A stretch of 64,000 nt of DNA, taken from contig NZ_JACJVP010000007.1 in NCBI RefSeq assembly GCF_014212125.1, positions 110,838-174,837 on the forward strand. The letters run 5' to 3'. Shown piece by piece: positions 33,344 through 43,029 of the stretch. The stretch's first letter is position 1. Each line of letters opens with the position of its first letter. This DNA is from Cohnella nanjingensis (GTDB taxonomy: Bacteria > Bacillota > Bacilli > Paenibacillales > Paenibacillaceae). The notes beneath the pieces are model-generated. The model was given only the letters and a program-made list of their open reading frames with translations, made no database searches and had not been told where the DNA came from. Both the position numbers and the translations under genes were made by a program.

Positions 33344-33823
33344 CTAGCCTGAATAGACCATGCAATAGACCTGTACAGTACCGTGCGACGCCTGCCGCTC
33401 GTACTGGTCTTCCACCTTGAATCCGGCCCGCTCGTAGGCGCGAATCGCCCTCGCGTTCCACTGTTCCACCTCGAGGTCGATCTGCGCCCCGGGCTGTCGG
33501 GATGACGCCTCCATCGCGATCGCGCGAGCGAACGCCGCGCCCCAACCCTTCCCGCAACAATCCGGGCGAAGGCCCATACCCAGCCGAACGACCCCTTGCA
33601 TAGGAAAGAACTGCGCATATCCGATCAGCCGGCTCTCCGCGTCGCAGACGGAGGCGTACTGCTGCCTGCGAATCTCGGGATCGCCGAACTCCCGCCGCTG
33701 CACCGTCATCATCGTCCACGGCAGCCAGCGGAACATCTCGTAGGGCGGAGGGTAGCGCCATTCGCAGATGGCCGCGCCGTCCTGCTCCGTCATCGGCCAG
33801 AAATGAAATTCAGGCAAGCTCAC
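33344..33823 (-). CDS. GNAT-family acetyltransferase
   Basis: 159 residues from a GTG with AGAGGGG seven bases upstream; the open frame extends to 34012 but lacks better sites. The order of conserved blocks (LIGYAQFFPMQGVVRLGMGL, then the acetyl-CoA loop RPDCCGKGWGAAFARA and EVEQWNARAIRAYERAGF) is a standard GNAT fold. It is closest in pattern to the RimJ/RimL-like small-molecule or peptide acetyltransferases. Substrate unknown. Convergent with the zinc-ribbon gene, nine bases apart. Confidence 0.85.
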   Translation of the reverse strand: MSLPEFHFWPMTEQDGAAICEWRYPPPYEMFRWLPWTMMTVQRREFGDPEIRRQQYASVCDAESRLIGYAQFFPMQGVVRLGMGLRPDCCGKGWGAAFARAIAMEASSRQPGAQIDLEVEQWNARAIRAYERAGFKVEDQYERQASHGTVQVYCMVYSG

Positions 33824-33978
33824 TTCCCGTTCCCCTCTCGTCCCTTGGTAGACCAAGCATACCATAGATCCTTGGCCTTGGCGGCTGGAATTCCGAGGCG
33901 GTTCCAGGCTGCGGCGGCGCATGGTATGATAGGAAAGTCGGCTGTCCGAGACGGATGGCCGGGAGGGAGAATGGAAGA

Positions 33979-35193
33979 ATGGTACGGCTTGTCCTCTTAG
34001 GCTGTCTTGCATACTTAACGATCGGACTTGGCCAGCTCGTGGTCGGCGCGGTCATGGAACCGATGGTCCATGCCTACGGCGTGCAATACGGCGACGGCGG
34101 CCAGCTTGTCATGAATCAATTCCTAGGCGGCTTGGTCGGCACGCTCTGCGCGCCCTGGCTGCTGCGGAAGCTCGGCAAAAAGAGATTGCTCCTCGGCGCG
34201 CTCGCCTTTATGCTCGTCGCCGAGTTGTCCTATACGCTCCTGCCGCCATGGGGCGTCATGCTCGCGATCGCGCCGGTCGCGGGATTCGGCTTCGGCATCA
34301 CGGAGCCGGTCGTCGGTTCGTTCATTATCGGCTCCGCAGGGGACAAAGCGAACACGGCGATGAGCCGTGTCGAGGTTTTCTTCGGGGCGGGCGCGCTGGT
34401 CATGCCGTTCGTCGGCGCGCTGCTCATCGACATCGAGCAGTGGAGATGGGCGTTCGGGCTGGTCGGCGTCCTGTCGGCGATCACGCTGCTGTTATGGGCG
34501 TTCTTCTGGCCGTCGATCCTGAATCGGCCGTTGGACGCGGAAGCCGCGCATGCCGGGAGCGCGGATGCTCCAGCTCGCAAGAGCCTGCTCGGCCGCGGCC
34601 CGATGCGTTGGGTGCTGATCACGTGCGCGGTATTCTTCGCGATCTACGTCGGCTTCGAGATGAGCTTCGCGCATTATCTGCCGTCGCTGCTCGTGCAGAA
34701 CAACGGACTATCCGACGCGACGGCGACGCTCGCGCTCAGCGCCTTCTGGGGCGCGATGACGATCGGACGCCTGTTCGCCGGGCAGCTCGCCGACCGTTGG
34801 GGCGGCGTCGCCTACTTGCTCTCGATGTGCGGCGCGGCGGCGGTCATGTTCGTCCTGATGGGCGCGCTGGGAGGCGCGGCCGCCATGTTCGTGCTCGCGT
34901 TCGGCGCGGGGCTCGCCATGTCCGGGATGTTCGCGGTCGCGCTCGTGTTCGCGAACCGCTCCGCGCCGGGGATGACGGAGCGGACGACCAGCATGCTCAT
35001 GGCCTGCGGCTTGCTCGGCGGCGCGGTGCTGCCGAAGGGTACCGGCTGGTTCCTCGACCAGTACGGCGCGGACGCGACTCGCTGGATGCTGGCGGTCCTC
35101 GCGGTGCTCATGTTGGCCGTGATGGCCGCCGCGGCGGCCGCGAGCCGGTCCGCCCGCTTGTCTAAGTTGAATCCGAATCCGAATAGCATCTAA
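33979..35193 (+). CDS. MFS transporter
   Basis: 404 residues from the ATG at 33979. Twelve membrane spans, with a motif-A-like loop after span 2 (LLRKLGKKRLLLG) and a second one in the C-terminal half (GQLADRWGGVAYL). This is a 12-span major facilitator of the sugar/FucP-like or drug-export branch. The long central loop is short on charged binding motifs, so substrate cannot be read. The rhodanese gene starts 25 bp downstream and may be co-transcribed. Confidence 0.85.
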   Translation: MVRLVLLGCLAYLTIGLGQLVVGAVMEPMVHAYGVQYGDGGQLVMNQFLGGLVGTLCAPWLLRKLGKKRLLLGALAFMLVAELSYTLLPPWGVMLAIAPVAGFGFGITEPVVGSFIIGSAGDKANTAMSRVEVFFGAGALVMPFVGALLIDIEQWRWAFGLVGVLSAITLLLWAFFWPSILNRPLDAEAAHAGSADAPARKSLLGRGPMRWVLITCAVFFAIYVGFEMSFAHYLPSLLVQNNGLSDATATLALSAFWGAMTIGRLFAGQLADRWGGVAYLLSMCGAAAVMFVLMGALGGAAAMFVLAFGAGLAMSGMFAVALVFANRSAPGMTERTTSMLMACGLLGGAVLPKGTGWFLDQYGADATRWMLAVLAVLMLAVMAAAAAASRSARLSKLNPNPNSI

Positions 35194-35218
35194 CCGATGG
35201 AAGGGGATTGTCCGAATC

Positions 35219-36067
35219 ATGTCCAATCAACAGCAGTATGTCGTGTCTAAGAAGTGGTTGCTGGCCCGTCTATACGAGCCGGATCTCGTGATCGTCGATT
35301 GCCGCTTCCAACTGGGCAAGCCGGCGTCCGGACAGGAAGCCTACACGGAGAGCCACATTCCTCGCGCGGTTTACGTCGATCTCGAGCGCGACCTGTCAGC
35401 GCCGATCGGCGAACACGGCGGTCGGCATCCTCTGCCGGATGTCGAGACGCTGGCGGAGCGGCTTGGCCGGGCGGGCATCAGCCGCGAGTCGCGCGTCGTC
35501 GCGTACGACGACCAGGGCGGCGCGATGGCTTCGCGTCTATGGTGGGTGCTGCGCTATCTCGGCCATGAGCAGGCGTACGTGCTGGAAGAGGGATTCTCGG
35601 CGTGGGTGCGGGACGGCTATCCGACCACGGCAGAGCAGCCGGTCGTCATCCCGACGACGTTCGCGGCTTCGCCGCGGACGGTCATGCTGGTCGGCGTGGA
35701 GCGCGTCCGCGAAGTCGTCGCGCGCGGCGGGGCCGTGCTGATCGATTCGCGGGACCCCGAGCGGTACCGCGGCGAGGTGGAGCCGCTCGACCGCAAGGCG
35801 GGGCACATCCCGGGCGCGATCAACCGCGTCTGGAGCGCCGGCCGCCGCGAGGACGGCACGTGGAAGTCGCCGGAGGAGCAGCGGGCGCGCTTCGCGGAGC
35901 TGCCGCAGGACGGCGAGATCATCGTGTACTGCGGCTCCGGCGTCACGGCGACGCCGAACGTGCTGGCGCTGCAGGAGGCCGGCTTCACGAACGTGAAGCT
36001 GTACGGCGGCAGTTGGAGCGATTGGATCTCGTATAGCGAGAATCCGATTGCGACGGGAGAAGAGTAA
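35219..36067 (+). CDS. Rhodanese-type sulfurtransferase
   Basis: 282 residues with AAGGGGA upstream. Two rhodanese domains: residues ~10-130 (inactive, YDDQGG in place of the Cys loop) and ~155-275 with the active Cys in YCGSGVTATP. The six-residue loop CGSGVT is the 3-mercaptopyruvate/thiosulfate sulfurtransferase form. It would move a sulfane sulfur to cyanide or thiols. Its stop lies 13 bp before a dispersed hairpin repeat. Confidence 0.92.
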   Translation: MSNQQQYVVSKKWLLARLYEPDLVIVDCRFQLGKPASGQEAYTESHIPRAVYVDLERDLSAPIGEHGGRHPLPDVETLAERLGRAGISRESRVVAYDDQGGAMASRLWWVLRYLGHEQAYVLEEGFSAWVRDGYPTTAEQPVVIPTTFAASPRTVMLVGVERVREVVARGGAVLIDSRDPERYRGEVEPLDRKAGHIPGAINRVWSAGRREDGTWKSPEEQRARFAELPQDGEIIVYCGSGVTATPNVLALQEAGFTNVKLYGGSWSDWISYSENPIATGEE

Positions 36068-36080
36068 GAGACGTAAGGCC

Positions 36081-36148
36081 GCGTCGGACGCGGGTTTGGG
36101 GGCTGTGGCAGGTTGCCGGGAGGCAGGCTGCTGCAGCCCTCTTTGGGC
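36081..36148. repeat. Dispersed hairpin repeat, copy A
   Basis: Shared blocks: CGTCGGA, GGGGGCTGTGGCAGGTTGCC, GGGAGGCAGGCTGCT, GCCCTCTTTGGGC. An inner stem CAGGTTGCC/GGCAGGCTG and an outer GGGC/GCCC stem with a following T-rich tail are visible. Copies B and C lie at 39981 and 43551. The rest of the 353-bp gap to the next gene shows no gene I can support. Confidence 0.8.
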
Positions 36149-36420
36149 ATTTCGTGCAACAGCTTGCAAACAAGAAATCGGAGAAAGCAGAGTCCGACCG
36201 CCTTCTGGAGAGGAGATTTCTCAAGGGGTTATTGATGGCAATTGGGGGTTGCGGGCTCCCGCAACTACAGCGTTCTTTACTTTTCGCATGGGGTCAGCAA
36301 ATAATGGCGTATATATTCCTGAAGAGAATGGCCAGAACTATCCGAGTATTGAAGTCATCATTAACATAAGCGACCTCTTTGTTGATAATCAAATCAAAGA
36401 AAGAAGGTGGATTTATTCAG

Positions 36421-37866
36421 ATGAAAAAGCTCATAGACATGTTAAAGAAACGAGGGAGATTAAATATCCGTACAGATATGCCGCTGGTGCTACTGGCGGT
36501 AATGGCTGCTATTGCGATTCCTCGCGTGGTCGTAGAAGACTTGCATCTTCTTTCGCTGGAGTCGCCACTGTATAAGGTGCTTTCAATAGGCCCGTTTCTA
36601 GTATATCTTGCCGTTGCTTTGTTACGAAAGAACAAGAGACCGTTGTATGACTATATAGTTTTGGGTATGCTGCTTGGCCTGTTCGTGGCTATAACCCATC
36701 AGATTACCATGGAAATACCTGAGTATAAGGTTAAATGGAATGACTTTTTCAGCCCGGCACTGGAAGAGATAGTCGTTCGCTTCGTGATATTTATAAGGAT
36801 GCTTGCGACTCACTTCATAATAGGAATCGTTTTTGGATTGATAGCCAGCGCAGTTTGCTGGATTCGAGAGAGAGGAGCGAAGAATCCACCCAGGGATTCT
36901 TCCTCATCGTCAGCACAGCTTCAGCGCCTTGCTCCAGCGCTGGGCTTACTTCTTCTTGCGCCATGGGTGGGTGAATTTTTACTGGGAGTCAGTCCGCTCA
37001 GGAACATCCTCGGGTTTCCGCTGATTCTGCCGCTGTATGGTGGGGGCGCCCTGCTTGTTCGAGAGCTAACCCGTCGCACTGGCCGCGGTTGGCCTACCCT
37101 ATTTCTGCTGGCTGCGGCATATGGCGTTATCGAGGCGGGTCTCGTTGATCAATCGCTTTTTAACCCAGCCTTCTTAGGCCTTGAATCTCAGAAAATTACA
37201 CCTATTCCCGTTCTGGGTATCAGCGCCTACAACGCCCTGGCTTTTGTGGCGGGACATGTCATTTGGAGTATCGGCGTCCCTATAGCCATAGTTGAGATGC
37301 TGACGCCTGCCAGAATGACGGCACCCTGGCTAGGTAAAGTGGGTCTGTCCATAACCGGTGGATTGTACCTTGTGGGCTGTGCCATCGTTTTTAACTTTAT
37401 ATACGCCGATGAAAAATTCGTAGCTTCGCCAGCGCAGCGAATAGGTGCTCCCGCTGTGGCGCTCACGCTAATTGCTATTGCCTTCGTTATCAATAAGAAT
37501 AAGGATCTTGCTGCTCCTTCAGCCCGCCCGGTGCCGAAGCCATGGCCTCTTGGAGTGGGTACGTTTGTAGTAGCAAGCCTATTTTTTATGAAGCCTGAAA
37601 GTTGGGCTGGTGTAATTATAGGCATATTCATCTTGTGTATCGTGTCGCCGCTCGTAGCCCATTGGTCACGGCAGCAGGAGTGGAGCTTGAGGCATCAGTT
37701 CGCATTGGTTGCCGGAGCTTTACTTACGTATGCATGGGGAGGCTTTGCTATGACAATATTGTTATGGCCGGATGACTTTCTAGCTTGGATAGGCAATGTG
37801 CTCTTTTCGTTGATTGCCGTTGTGTTGCTGATTGTGACCTCAAAGCGTATACCCCAGACCCCTTAG
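36421..37866 (+). CDS. Polytopic membrane protein, unknown function
   Basis: 481 residues from the ATG at 36421, with a weak GGTGG site. About eleven to twelve membrane spans are spread over the full length (e.g. [60 protein letters not shown]). A glycine-rich cytoplasmic loop with [21 protein letters not shown] is the most distinctive segment. I do not recognise a family. Base composition is lower in GC than the flanking core genes, which suggests acquired sequence. Confidence 0.7.
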   Translation: MKKLIDMLKKRGRLNIRTDMPLVLLAVMAAIAIPRVVVEDLHLLSLESPLYKVLSIGPFLVYLAVALLRKNKRPLYDYIVLGMLLGLFVAITHQITMEIPEYKVKWNDFFSPALEEIVVRFVIFIRMLATHFIIGIVFGLIASAVCWIRERGAKNPPRDSSSSSAQLQRLAPALGLLLLAPWVGEFLLGVSPLRNILGFPLILPLYGGGALLVRELTRRTGRGWPTLFLLAAAYGVIEAGLVDQSLFNPAFLGLESQKITPIPVLGISAYNALAFVAGHVIWSIGVPIAIVEMLTPARMTAPWLGKVGLSITGGLYLVGCAIVFNFIYADEKFVASPAQRIGAPAVALTLIAIAFVINKNKDLAAPSARPVPKPWPLGVGTFVVASLFFMKPESWAGVIIGIFILCIVSPLVAHWSRQQEWSLRHQFALVAGALLTYAWGGFAMTILLWPDDFLAWIGNVLFSLIAVVLLIVTSKRIPQTP

Positions 37867-38105
37867 GCAATTAGGCCGAACATTCATTCCAGCCACCAAC
37901 AGCTTCCGGTTTGAAAACAATACAGGATGCTTCTGCGCGATCTGGCGGGGGATTATTACTTTAAGAACTGATCTAGAACGACAAGTTTTGTAGGATTGCC
38001 TTACGGCATAGATTTGAACGGGCCTCTTCCGCTCATTCGGCGAAGGGGCTTTGATGAAGCCCTGCGCCCCATCCGGAGCGATTGGAACGCATCCATTATT
38101 CTGAC

Positions 38106-38459
38106 TCACATGCGACCGATTGCTACAAATACAGCTAACGCCAAGAATACAATGTTTACGCCAATTTGTTGGTATTCTTTACGCTTAGCATGGAATACGG
38201 CTCCGAGAAAAACAATGACGGCCAGCCCGATTGCGGCAAGCGGCGTCAAGACAGGTACGATATTTGTCGCTTGAGGCAAAATCAACCCAAGTACCCCTAC
38301 CAATTCCGCGACTCCTATAAAGGCAACGAACCCTCTCGCCACTTCTCCCGCCCAAGGCCAGGACGCTTTTGCTTTTTCATACTGAAACGCCTTCATCCAA
38401 CCGGAAAAAATAAATCCTAATCCTAAAATCCCTTGCGTAACCCATAACGCGATATTCAT
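38106..38459 (-). CDS. DoxX-family membrane protein
   Basis: 117 residues with four membrane spans. The segments LGLGFIFSGWMKAFQ and GFVAFIGVAELVGVLGLILP are the DoxX family pattern. It is divergent from an HxlR-type regulator gene, a common pairing in Firmicutes in which the regulator controls the DoxX gene in response to redox-active or aldehyde stress. The 239-bp gap on its 3' side holds nothing I can name except a weak hairpin near 38025. Confidence 0.88.
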   Translation of the reverse strand: MNIALWVTQGILGLGFIFSGWMKAFQYEKAKASWPWAGEVARGFVAFIGVAELVGVLGLILPQATNIVPVLTPLAAIGLAVIVFLGAVFHAKRKEYQQIGVNIVFLALAVFVAIGRM

Positions 38460-38598
38460 GGTTCGTACTCCTCTTCTTGTACGTCTTCAACACCCAGATA
38501 TATAATAATTTGTGGGGTACCGATTCGGAAGTAGGCACTCAAAATAAACATAGTATAGAAAAGGAAACCTTAAGAGGGGAAAGGGGAGAAGGGCTTTC

Positions 38599-38943
38599 AT
38601 GCCTACTTATTGTAAATTTGAAACGGCGTTGGATATCCTTGTCGGGAAATGGAAGCCGGTTATTCTGCTTCGCCTTTTTGCAAATGGCACAATGAGATTC
38701 AGCGAACTTCAAAAAGCGATCCCGGACATCACAAAAAAGATGCTCACGCAACAGTTAAGGGAATTAGAATATCACGATATCATCCATCGCGAGGTTTATC
38801 ACCAAATTCCTCCCAAAGTCGAATATTCCATTACGGCATACGGTCAACGAATGACCCCGTTATTGCAGGCTATGAATGACTGGGGAGTTGCTCATATCGA
38901 TCATTTGAACGAGCTGTATGGGGAAGAGCCGTCTGCGGAATGA
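38599..38943 (+). CDS. HxlR-family transcriptional regulator
   Basis: 114 residues with AGGGGAG-type sites upstream. The winged-helix family signature is complete: Cys5 near the N-terminus, ILVGKWKPVILLRLF, MRFSELQKAIPDITKKMLTQQLRELE, and a wing YHQIPPKVEYSIT. The N-terminal Cys is the usual sensor of electrophiles in this family. It is divergent from the DoxX gene across 139 bp of AT-rich sequence with dyad-like TAC/GTA motifs, so it likely controls both. Confidence 0.92.
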   Translation: MPTYCKFETALDILVGKWKPVILLRLFANGTMRFSELQKAIPDITKKMLTQQLRELEYHDIIHREVYHQIPPKVEYSITAYGQRMTPLLQAMNDWGVAHIDHLNELYGEEPSAE

Positions 38944-39110
38944 GCCTCGATCTGCTTTGCTATGTATTGAATGACTGCTTTGGGCACTTCAAATTTTCGA
39001 TCTCATCACGCAATTGCATCGCCATCAATCTCCCGGCGCTCCGATTTGCAGAAATCCATTTAGTCAGAATGCCTCTCTTCCAGTTAACTCCAAAGTAAGG
39101 GGGTGGTATA

Positions 39111-39644
39111 GTGAGGAATGTTTTCTTGGCTGTAATAATTATTCTGTGTTTTCTAGCCTTGTATTTGGTATTTATCAAACCGTTCTCTATTGATGACAGT
39201 GAAACTGCGATCCAAAGGTCCATTGAACATTCTACAGATCAACGCCCTATTACAATACAAAAGGTTAAAGATGTTGGGAAATTAAAAGTTGTATTGTTCA
39301 CAACTGTAAACCACATTGGGGAATCTATATTGGAAAAGGGCATTAACAATAAACTGCGTATTAGGAGAACAGGCCATGGAACGTCAAAAATAAGATATTT
39401 CATTATTGAGTCTGCCGGTTCCCGTTATATTGCTCTACTGGGTGAAAACAATAATCTTGGAAGTGCAAAAATCTCAGTCGGCGGGGTGGTTTATAATTTC
39501 GCTATTCCGCAAGAGCGTTTTTTCATTTGCTTAGAAAAAATAAATAATCCTCACGAATCGGTCATCGAATGGGTTGTCCTTTATGATACGACAAAGAAAG
39601 AAGCTCTTCGCATTAACTTGCCCGAGGATATTAATTTGGATTGA
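39111..39644 (+). CDS. Membrane-anchored hypothetical protein
   Basis: 177 residues from a GTG with AAGGGGGTGG upstream. One N-terminal membrane span (VFLAVIIILCFLALYLVFI) and a ~150-residue outside domain with alternating beta strands (KLKVVLFTTVNHIG, SKIRYFIIESAGSRYIALLG, VIEWVVLYDTTKKEALRINL). This fits a small exported lipoprotein-like or YfmK-type domain, but I cannot name a family. AT-rich relative to the core genome. Confidence 0.7.
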   Translation: MRNVFLAVIIILCFLALYLVFIKPFSIDDSETAIQRSIEHSTDQRPITIQKVKDVGKLKVVLFTTVNHIGESILEKGINNKLRIRRTGHGTSKIRYFIIESAGSRYIALLGENNNLGSAKISVGGVVYNFAIPQERFFICLEKINNPHESVIEWVVLYDTTKKEALRINLPEDINLD

Positions 39645-39690
39645 GAAAAAAGCCTAACACAAATTATTTACCCTGTTACTATATACACGG

Positions 39691-39864
39691 CTGATAAAAT
39701 TCCGTCATTTCACTAAAGGAGTAAACTCATTCGTCATGGTGATAATGGTCCGGGACGGCTTCATCGCCTCTTCGCGGGACTATTCGAGCCCTCTTGTCAT
39801 GAATGAAGCTTTTGGCAGGCTTCCGGAACTTTTCGCTGCACTGACTAGCAAGGAAGAATCGTAA
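39691..39864 (+). pseudogene. Remnant of a SnoaL/NTF2-like protein (C-terminal part)
   Basis: The frame ending at 39862-39864 reads FVMVIMVRDGFIASSRDYSSPLVMNEAFGRLPELF in its last part, which is the final beta strand and helix of SnoaL-like polyketide cyclase/ketosteroid-isomerase folds. The N-terminal two thirds of the domain is absent and no start with a ribosome site exists. The rest of the 557-bp gap holds only the hairpin repeat copy B. Family call from pattern memory; moderate confidence. Confidence 0.45.
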
Positions 39865-39980
39865 TAAGGTATAGATCAAAGGCGTATGTTATCCGGGACG
39901 ATGCGCTGCTGCGGTTGAGGAGCGGCGGCGTAAGGATGGAAGAACTTGATCCAAATATGAGTTGCGGCCGGTATTGACTA

Positions 39981-40048
39981 GGACGCGAGTTTAAGGGCTG
40001 TGACAGGTTGCCGGGAGGCAGGCTGCTCGCGGCCCTTTTTGGCTTTTC
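39981..40048. repeat. Dispersed hairpin repeat, copy B
   Basis: GGACGCGAGTTTAAGGGCTG, CAGGTTGCCGGGAGGCAGGC and GCGGCCCTTTTTGGC, matching copies A and C. AAGGGC/GCCCTT closes the outer stem, with Ts after it. It lies about 150 bp before the DUF2798 gene. Confidence 0.8.
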
Positions 40049-40201
40049 GGAGACCATGAGAAGGATCCAGCCACTGTTGTGCTGCCTTGCTCTTCCGGTT
40101 CCCAGCCGGCTTGCTGTTTTAAATATTCACAAATTGGTCACTTATGAGGAAGTTTCCACGCTCTCTATAATAACAAGGGTAAACAGAAAGGATGATGGAA
40201 G

Positions 40202-40690
40202 TTGCCGACAACGAAGAAAGAAGAAATTTATTTCGGGTTGATGATGTGCTTGGGGATGGTCGTATTCATGACATTTTATAATTTATTTACTCACGGCATG
40301 ATGGACACGATATCCCTGAAAGGAATACTCATTCAACTTATTGCGGTCTATATTACGGCGTCCTTATTGGAATTATTTATCGTTGGACCCGTGGCAAAGA
40401 AAATCGCATTGTCGTTACCCTATGACAAATCTAAGAAGGTTCTTGTGATTCTATTCCTTGCCTTTTTTATGGTGAGCGGCATGGTTCTATGTATGTCTCT
40501 ATATGGACTGGGGACTGCTTACTTTTCAAACAGTCTAGTTGGAGAATCCTTGCTTGAGAGTTACTTTTCCTTTGTATTTACCAATTTTATTTTTGCATTC
40601 CCGCTACAACTCCTCATTGTGGGACCGCTTGTTCGGTATGTATTTCGTAAATTCGTTAAAGCGAGAAGAATGACGGAATCATTCAGATAG
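40202..40690 (+). CDS. DUF2798 family membrane protein
   Basis: 162 residues from a TTG with GGATGATGG upstream. It has two similar halves of two spans each. GLMMCLGMVVFMTFYNLF in the first half and the matching FFMVSGMVLCMSLYGLG in the second, with IVGPVAKKIALSLPYDKSKK and IVGPLVRYVFRKFV closing each half. This is the DUF2798 duplicated layout. Function unknown. A terminator follows. Confidence 0.8.
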   Translation: MPTTKKEEIYFGLMMCLGMVVFMTFYNLFTHGMMDTISLKGILIQLIAVYITASLLELFIVGPVAKKIALSLPYDKSKKVLVILFLAFFMVSGMVLCMSLYGLGTAYFSNSLVGESLLESYFSFVFTNFIFAFPLQLLIVGPLVRYVFRKFVKARRMTESFR

Positions 40691-40743
40691 AGCTATGCTA
40701 ATTTGGCTGTTTGATCAAGGTCTTCGTTGTATGCCAAGATCGA

Positions 40744-40782
40744 AAGGCCGGATCGCCCCACAAGGGGGCCCGATTCGGCCTT
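40744..40782. terminator. Terminator between convergent genes
   Basis: AAGGCCGGATCG and CGATTCGGCCTT pair with CCCC/GGGG inside. It separates the DUF2798 gene from the convergent DUF2167 gene. Confidence 0.65.
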
Positions 40783-40840
40783 CGTCTGTTACGGGCATGT
40801 ACCGATGGGTACGAGGATGTGCCGTCTAGTAGGGTAATCC

Positions 40841-41776
40841 CTATGAGGCGTTGACATCGTCGTTCTTCGCCACAGGGACACTCTGATCCTGCACGGGCTG
40901 GGCGGGCTGCTCTGCGGGCGGCTTAGCTTTGGGCTTGCCGCGCAGCCAACGCCAGACCCCTACGGCTGCTGCGGCGATGACGATGCCGAACTTCTTGAGG
41001 GCGATGAGGATGATCGCGAGCAAGCCTGCCTTCTTGGCTACGGCCAGACCGGCGCCGCCTACGACCAATGCCGCCAATCCCAAGTTCGACTTTTTATCCG
41101 TAGAGGAATTGTAATCCTCATACCGTTTGCCTTCCTTAATGGAGAGTCCACTAAGAACTTCGGACTCCATCTGCTTCCTAGATTCGGCTAGATGCGCGGG
41201 ATCGCTGACCAGAATGACGGATACATAACCTTCTCTCGTCAATACGCGAACGTTGTAGTTGACGACTTTATCCTGATTGACATCGTGTGCGATTAGCGAC
41301 CAGGTTAGACTATGCAAGCCTTCATCATAATGCGGGGCGGTCTCCCATCCGTCGACGAACAAGTGGTTGGCTTCGTCTAGCTTCTCGTTTGCCGCCTCGG
41401 TACCATCCTTGTAGCTTTGCAGCAGCTTGTCGGCATCGATGCTCGTCTTATCGTCGTCGGAGATATGTCCGGCATCGTCGTACTCGAGATAAACCATCCA
41501 ATCGCCTTCCATCGGAACGACGGCGCCGATCTCGGAGTCCGAAGGTAAGTTGCCGTTCTCGGTCTCGAATGTCTTCGTATCCTCGGCGTTCAGCAAGGAA
41601 TAGCCTTCCGGCAGCTTCAGATCGGCTAGTCCGTCTCCCAACCCGACGGTCTGACCGCTGCCGGACACCCATTGGAGCTCCGTCTCCGCGGATGCATGAA
41701 GCGGGATGCTGATGCTTGCTAGTAGGAGTAGCAGCATCCCATGCCATCTAAATCTTTGCGACCATTTTGTCATCAT
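40841..41776 (-). CDS. DUF2167-type membrane-anchored exoprotein
   Basis: 311 residues from the ATG at 41776 with GGAGTG upstream. Signal peptide ending at LHASA-ETEL. The outside domain has the DUF2167 features GQTVGLGDGLADLKLPEGYSLLNA and WMVYLEYDDAGHISDDD, with two C-terminal membrane spans (~245-290) and a Pro/Lys-rich cytoplasmic tail. Family function is not established; members often sit near envelope-stress genes. Confidence 0.8.
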   Translation of the reverse strand: MMTKWSQRFRWHGMLLLLLASISIPLHASAETELQWVSGSGQTVGLGDGLADLKLPEGYSLLNAEDTKTFETENGNLPSDSEIGAVVPMEGDWMVYLEYDDAGHISDDDKTSIDADKLLQSYKDGTEAANEKLDEANHLFVDGWETAPHYDEGLHSLTWSLIAHDVNQDKVVNYNVRVLTREGYVSVILVSDPAHLAESRKQMESEVLSGLSIKEGKRYEDYNSSTDKKSNLGLAALVVGGAGLAVAKKAGLLAIILIALKKFGIVIAAAAVGVWRWLRGKPKAKPPAEQPAQPVQDQSVPVAKNDDVNAS

Positions 41777-41956
41777 CTCGACACACTCCAATATATTCAT
41801 ATTCACCATAATATAGGATAGATAGGAAGAGATAAAGAAGAATTTTGTCGGATACTGGAAATTCCTAATGCTAGAGACATGTGCGGTTCGAATCATGATT
41901 AGGAAGTTAGACGGGTCGCATAAAAGGTCGGGTAGCTTTCGAAAAACAACCGGAAT

Positions 41957-41976
41957 ACTGACAGTCAGGTGTCAGT
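41957..41976. promoter_or_regulatory. Perfect palindrome before the VOC gene, candidate operator
   Basis: ACTGACA and TGTCAGT flank a six-base centre, 58 bp before the glyoxalase-like gene. The form fits a TetR- or MarR-type site, but no regulator gene is adjacent. Confidence 0.45.
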
Positions 41977-42034
41977 CGGGGGTGCTTAGAATAGCAATAT
42001 AAAGGCCAATCAGGATTCGAGGAGGAAATGGAGA

Positions 42035-42472
42035 ATGAACAATAAACAAACATTGCGAGGGTTTGCGACCGTCAGTTACTGGGCGGATGATATGGAGGCG
42101 GCAAAGGCATGGTACTCGGAGCTGCTGGGCATTGCACCTTACTTCGAACGCTCCGGACCGGATGGCCGCCTCGTCTATGCCGAGTTTCGCCTTGGGGACT
42201 ACCAGCACGAACTTGGTCTGATCGACCGTCGTTTCGCTCCCGCGCGTGCAAAGGATTCCCCGGGTGGTGCCATTCTGTACTGGCAAGTCGACGATGTCGA
42301 AGCCACGCTTCAGAAGTTGAAGGCCATGGGAGCGGAGGAGTATGAGCCGGTCATCCACCGCGGCGGGGGATTCGTCACGGCTTCTGTCGCAGATCCCTTT
42401 GGTAACGTGCTAGGGATGATGAACAATCCGCACTATTTGGAGATCTTGAATGCTAAAACGAACGGTGAATAG
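42035..42472 (+). CDS. VOC-family (glyoxalase-like) protein
   Basis: 145 residues with GGAGGAAA upstream. A single vicinal-oxygen-chelate domain with two beta-alpha-beta-beta-beta units: WADDMEAAKAWYSELLGIAP, then WQVDDVEATLQKLKAMGAE and DPFGNVLGMMNNP. The usual metal ligands (His near the N-terminus and Glu near the C-terminus) are only partly evident, so it may be a binding or resistance protein. The 242-bp gap after it holds a truncated version of the dispersed repeat (near 42570) and no gene I can support. Confidence 0.85.
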   Translation: MNNKQTLRGFATVSYWADDMEAAKAWYSELLGIAPYFERSGPDGRLVYAEFRLGDYQHELGLIDRRFAPARAKDSPGGAILYWQVDDVEATLQKLKAMGAEEYEPVIHRGGGFVTASVADPFGNVLGMMNNPHYLEILNAKTNGE

Positions 42473-42714
42473 GGCGATGATCATCGACAAGATCGTGCAA
42501 GCTCATACGCGACAAGAATGGTTACCTATTAGGGTCGTCACAGCGGGGGAAGAGTAAGGGGCGGAAATGTCGCGTCGGACCGGGTCCGGTCAGGTTAAAG
42601 AAAGAGTGGGGGAATACACCAAAGCGAAGGAGCGAGTAAGGGGTTATGCTAGGTTTCTTCATCTCCATCGTCGCTTGGTTGGTCGGTGTTGTCGTGTCGC
42701 TGGCACATCGGGCC

Positions 42715-43029
42715 TCATCCTCCGGTCTCCTTCGATTTCGACCCGATCAAGTAACCGATAATCGTCGATTCGACGGGGAGCACCACGAGCGTCCATAGCT
42801 CCTTTAATCCGAAGTCGGCCGAACGGTATTTCACGGGCGTCAACGTATAGACCAGCGCGATGAGAAGGATGCCGAGCGCGATCGTGCCGACAATGTACAG
42901 ACGGACGTTGTCCCCCGAGCCGAAGAACTTGCCCAGGAAGCCGAGTTCGGCTTTGCGTTTCTCGCTCTCCACGTTCGCCGCTATGATCTTGCTGGCAACC
43001 TTAGGGTCCTGGATCTCGATCTTATTCAT
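42715..43029 (-). CDS. Two-span membrane protein of an unnamed two-gene unit
   Basis: 104 residues. A charged cytoplasmic N-terminus (DPKVASKIIAANVESEKRKAEL) is followed by spans at ~43-64 (YIVGTIALGILLIALVYTL) and ~82-97 (WTLVVLPVESTIIGYLIG). It overlaps the upstream gene by eight bases and shares its strand. No family is recognised. The small soluble plus small two-span membrane arrangement is common in toxin or abortive-infection modules, but that is only an analogy. Confidence 0.6.
   Translation of the reverse strand: MNKIEIQDPKVASKIIAANVESEKRKAELGFLGKFFGSGDNVRLYIVGTIALGILLIALVYTLTPVKYRSADFGLKELWTLVVLPVESTIIGYLIGSKSKETGG

Noticed and set aside
36048..36575. 175-residue frame running from the rhodanese stop into the membrane-protein gene
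   Set aside because: It lacks a ribosome site, includes the dispersed repeat and ends within another gene; no recognisable domain.
42567..42761. 64-residue frame after the VOC gene
   Set aside because: Basic, low-complexity composition, and it starts inside the truncated dispersed repeat.
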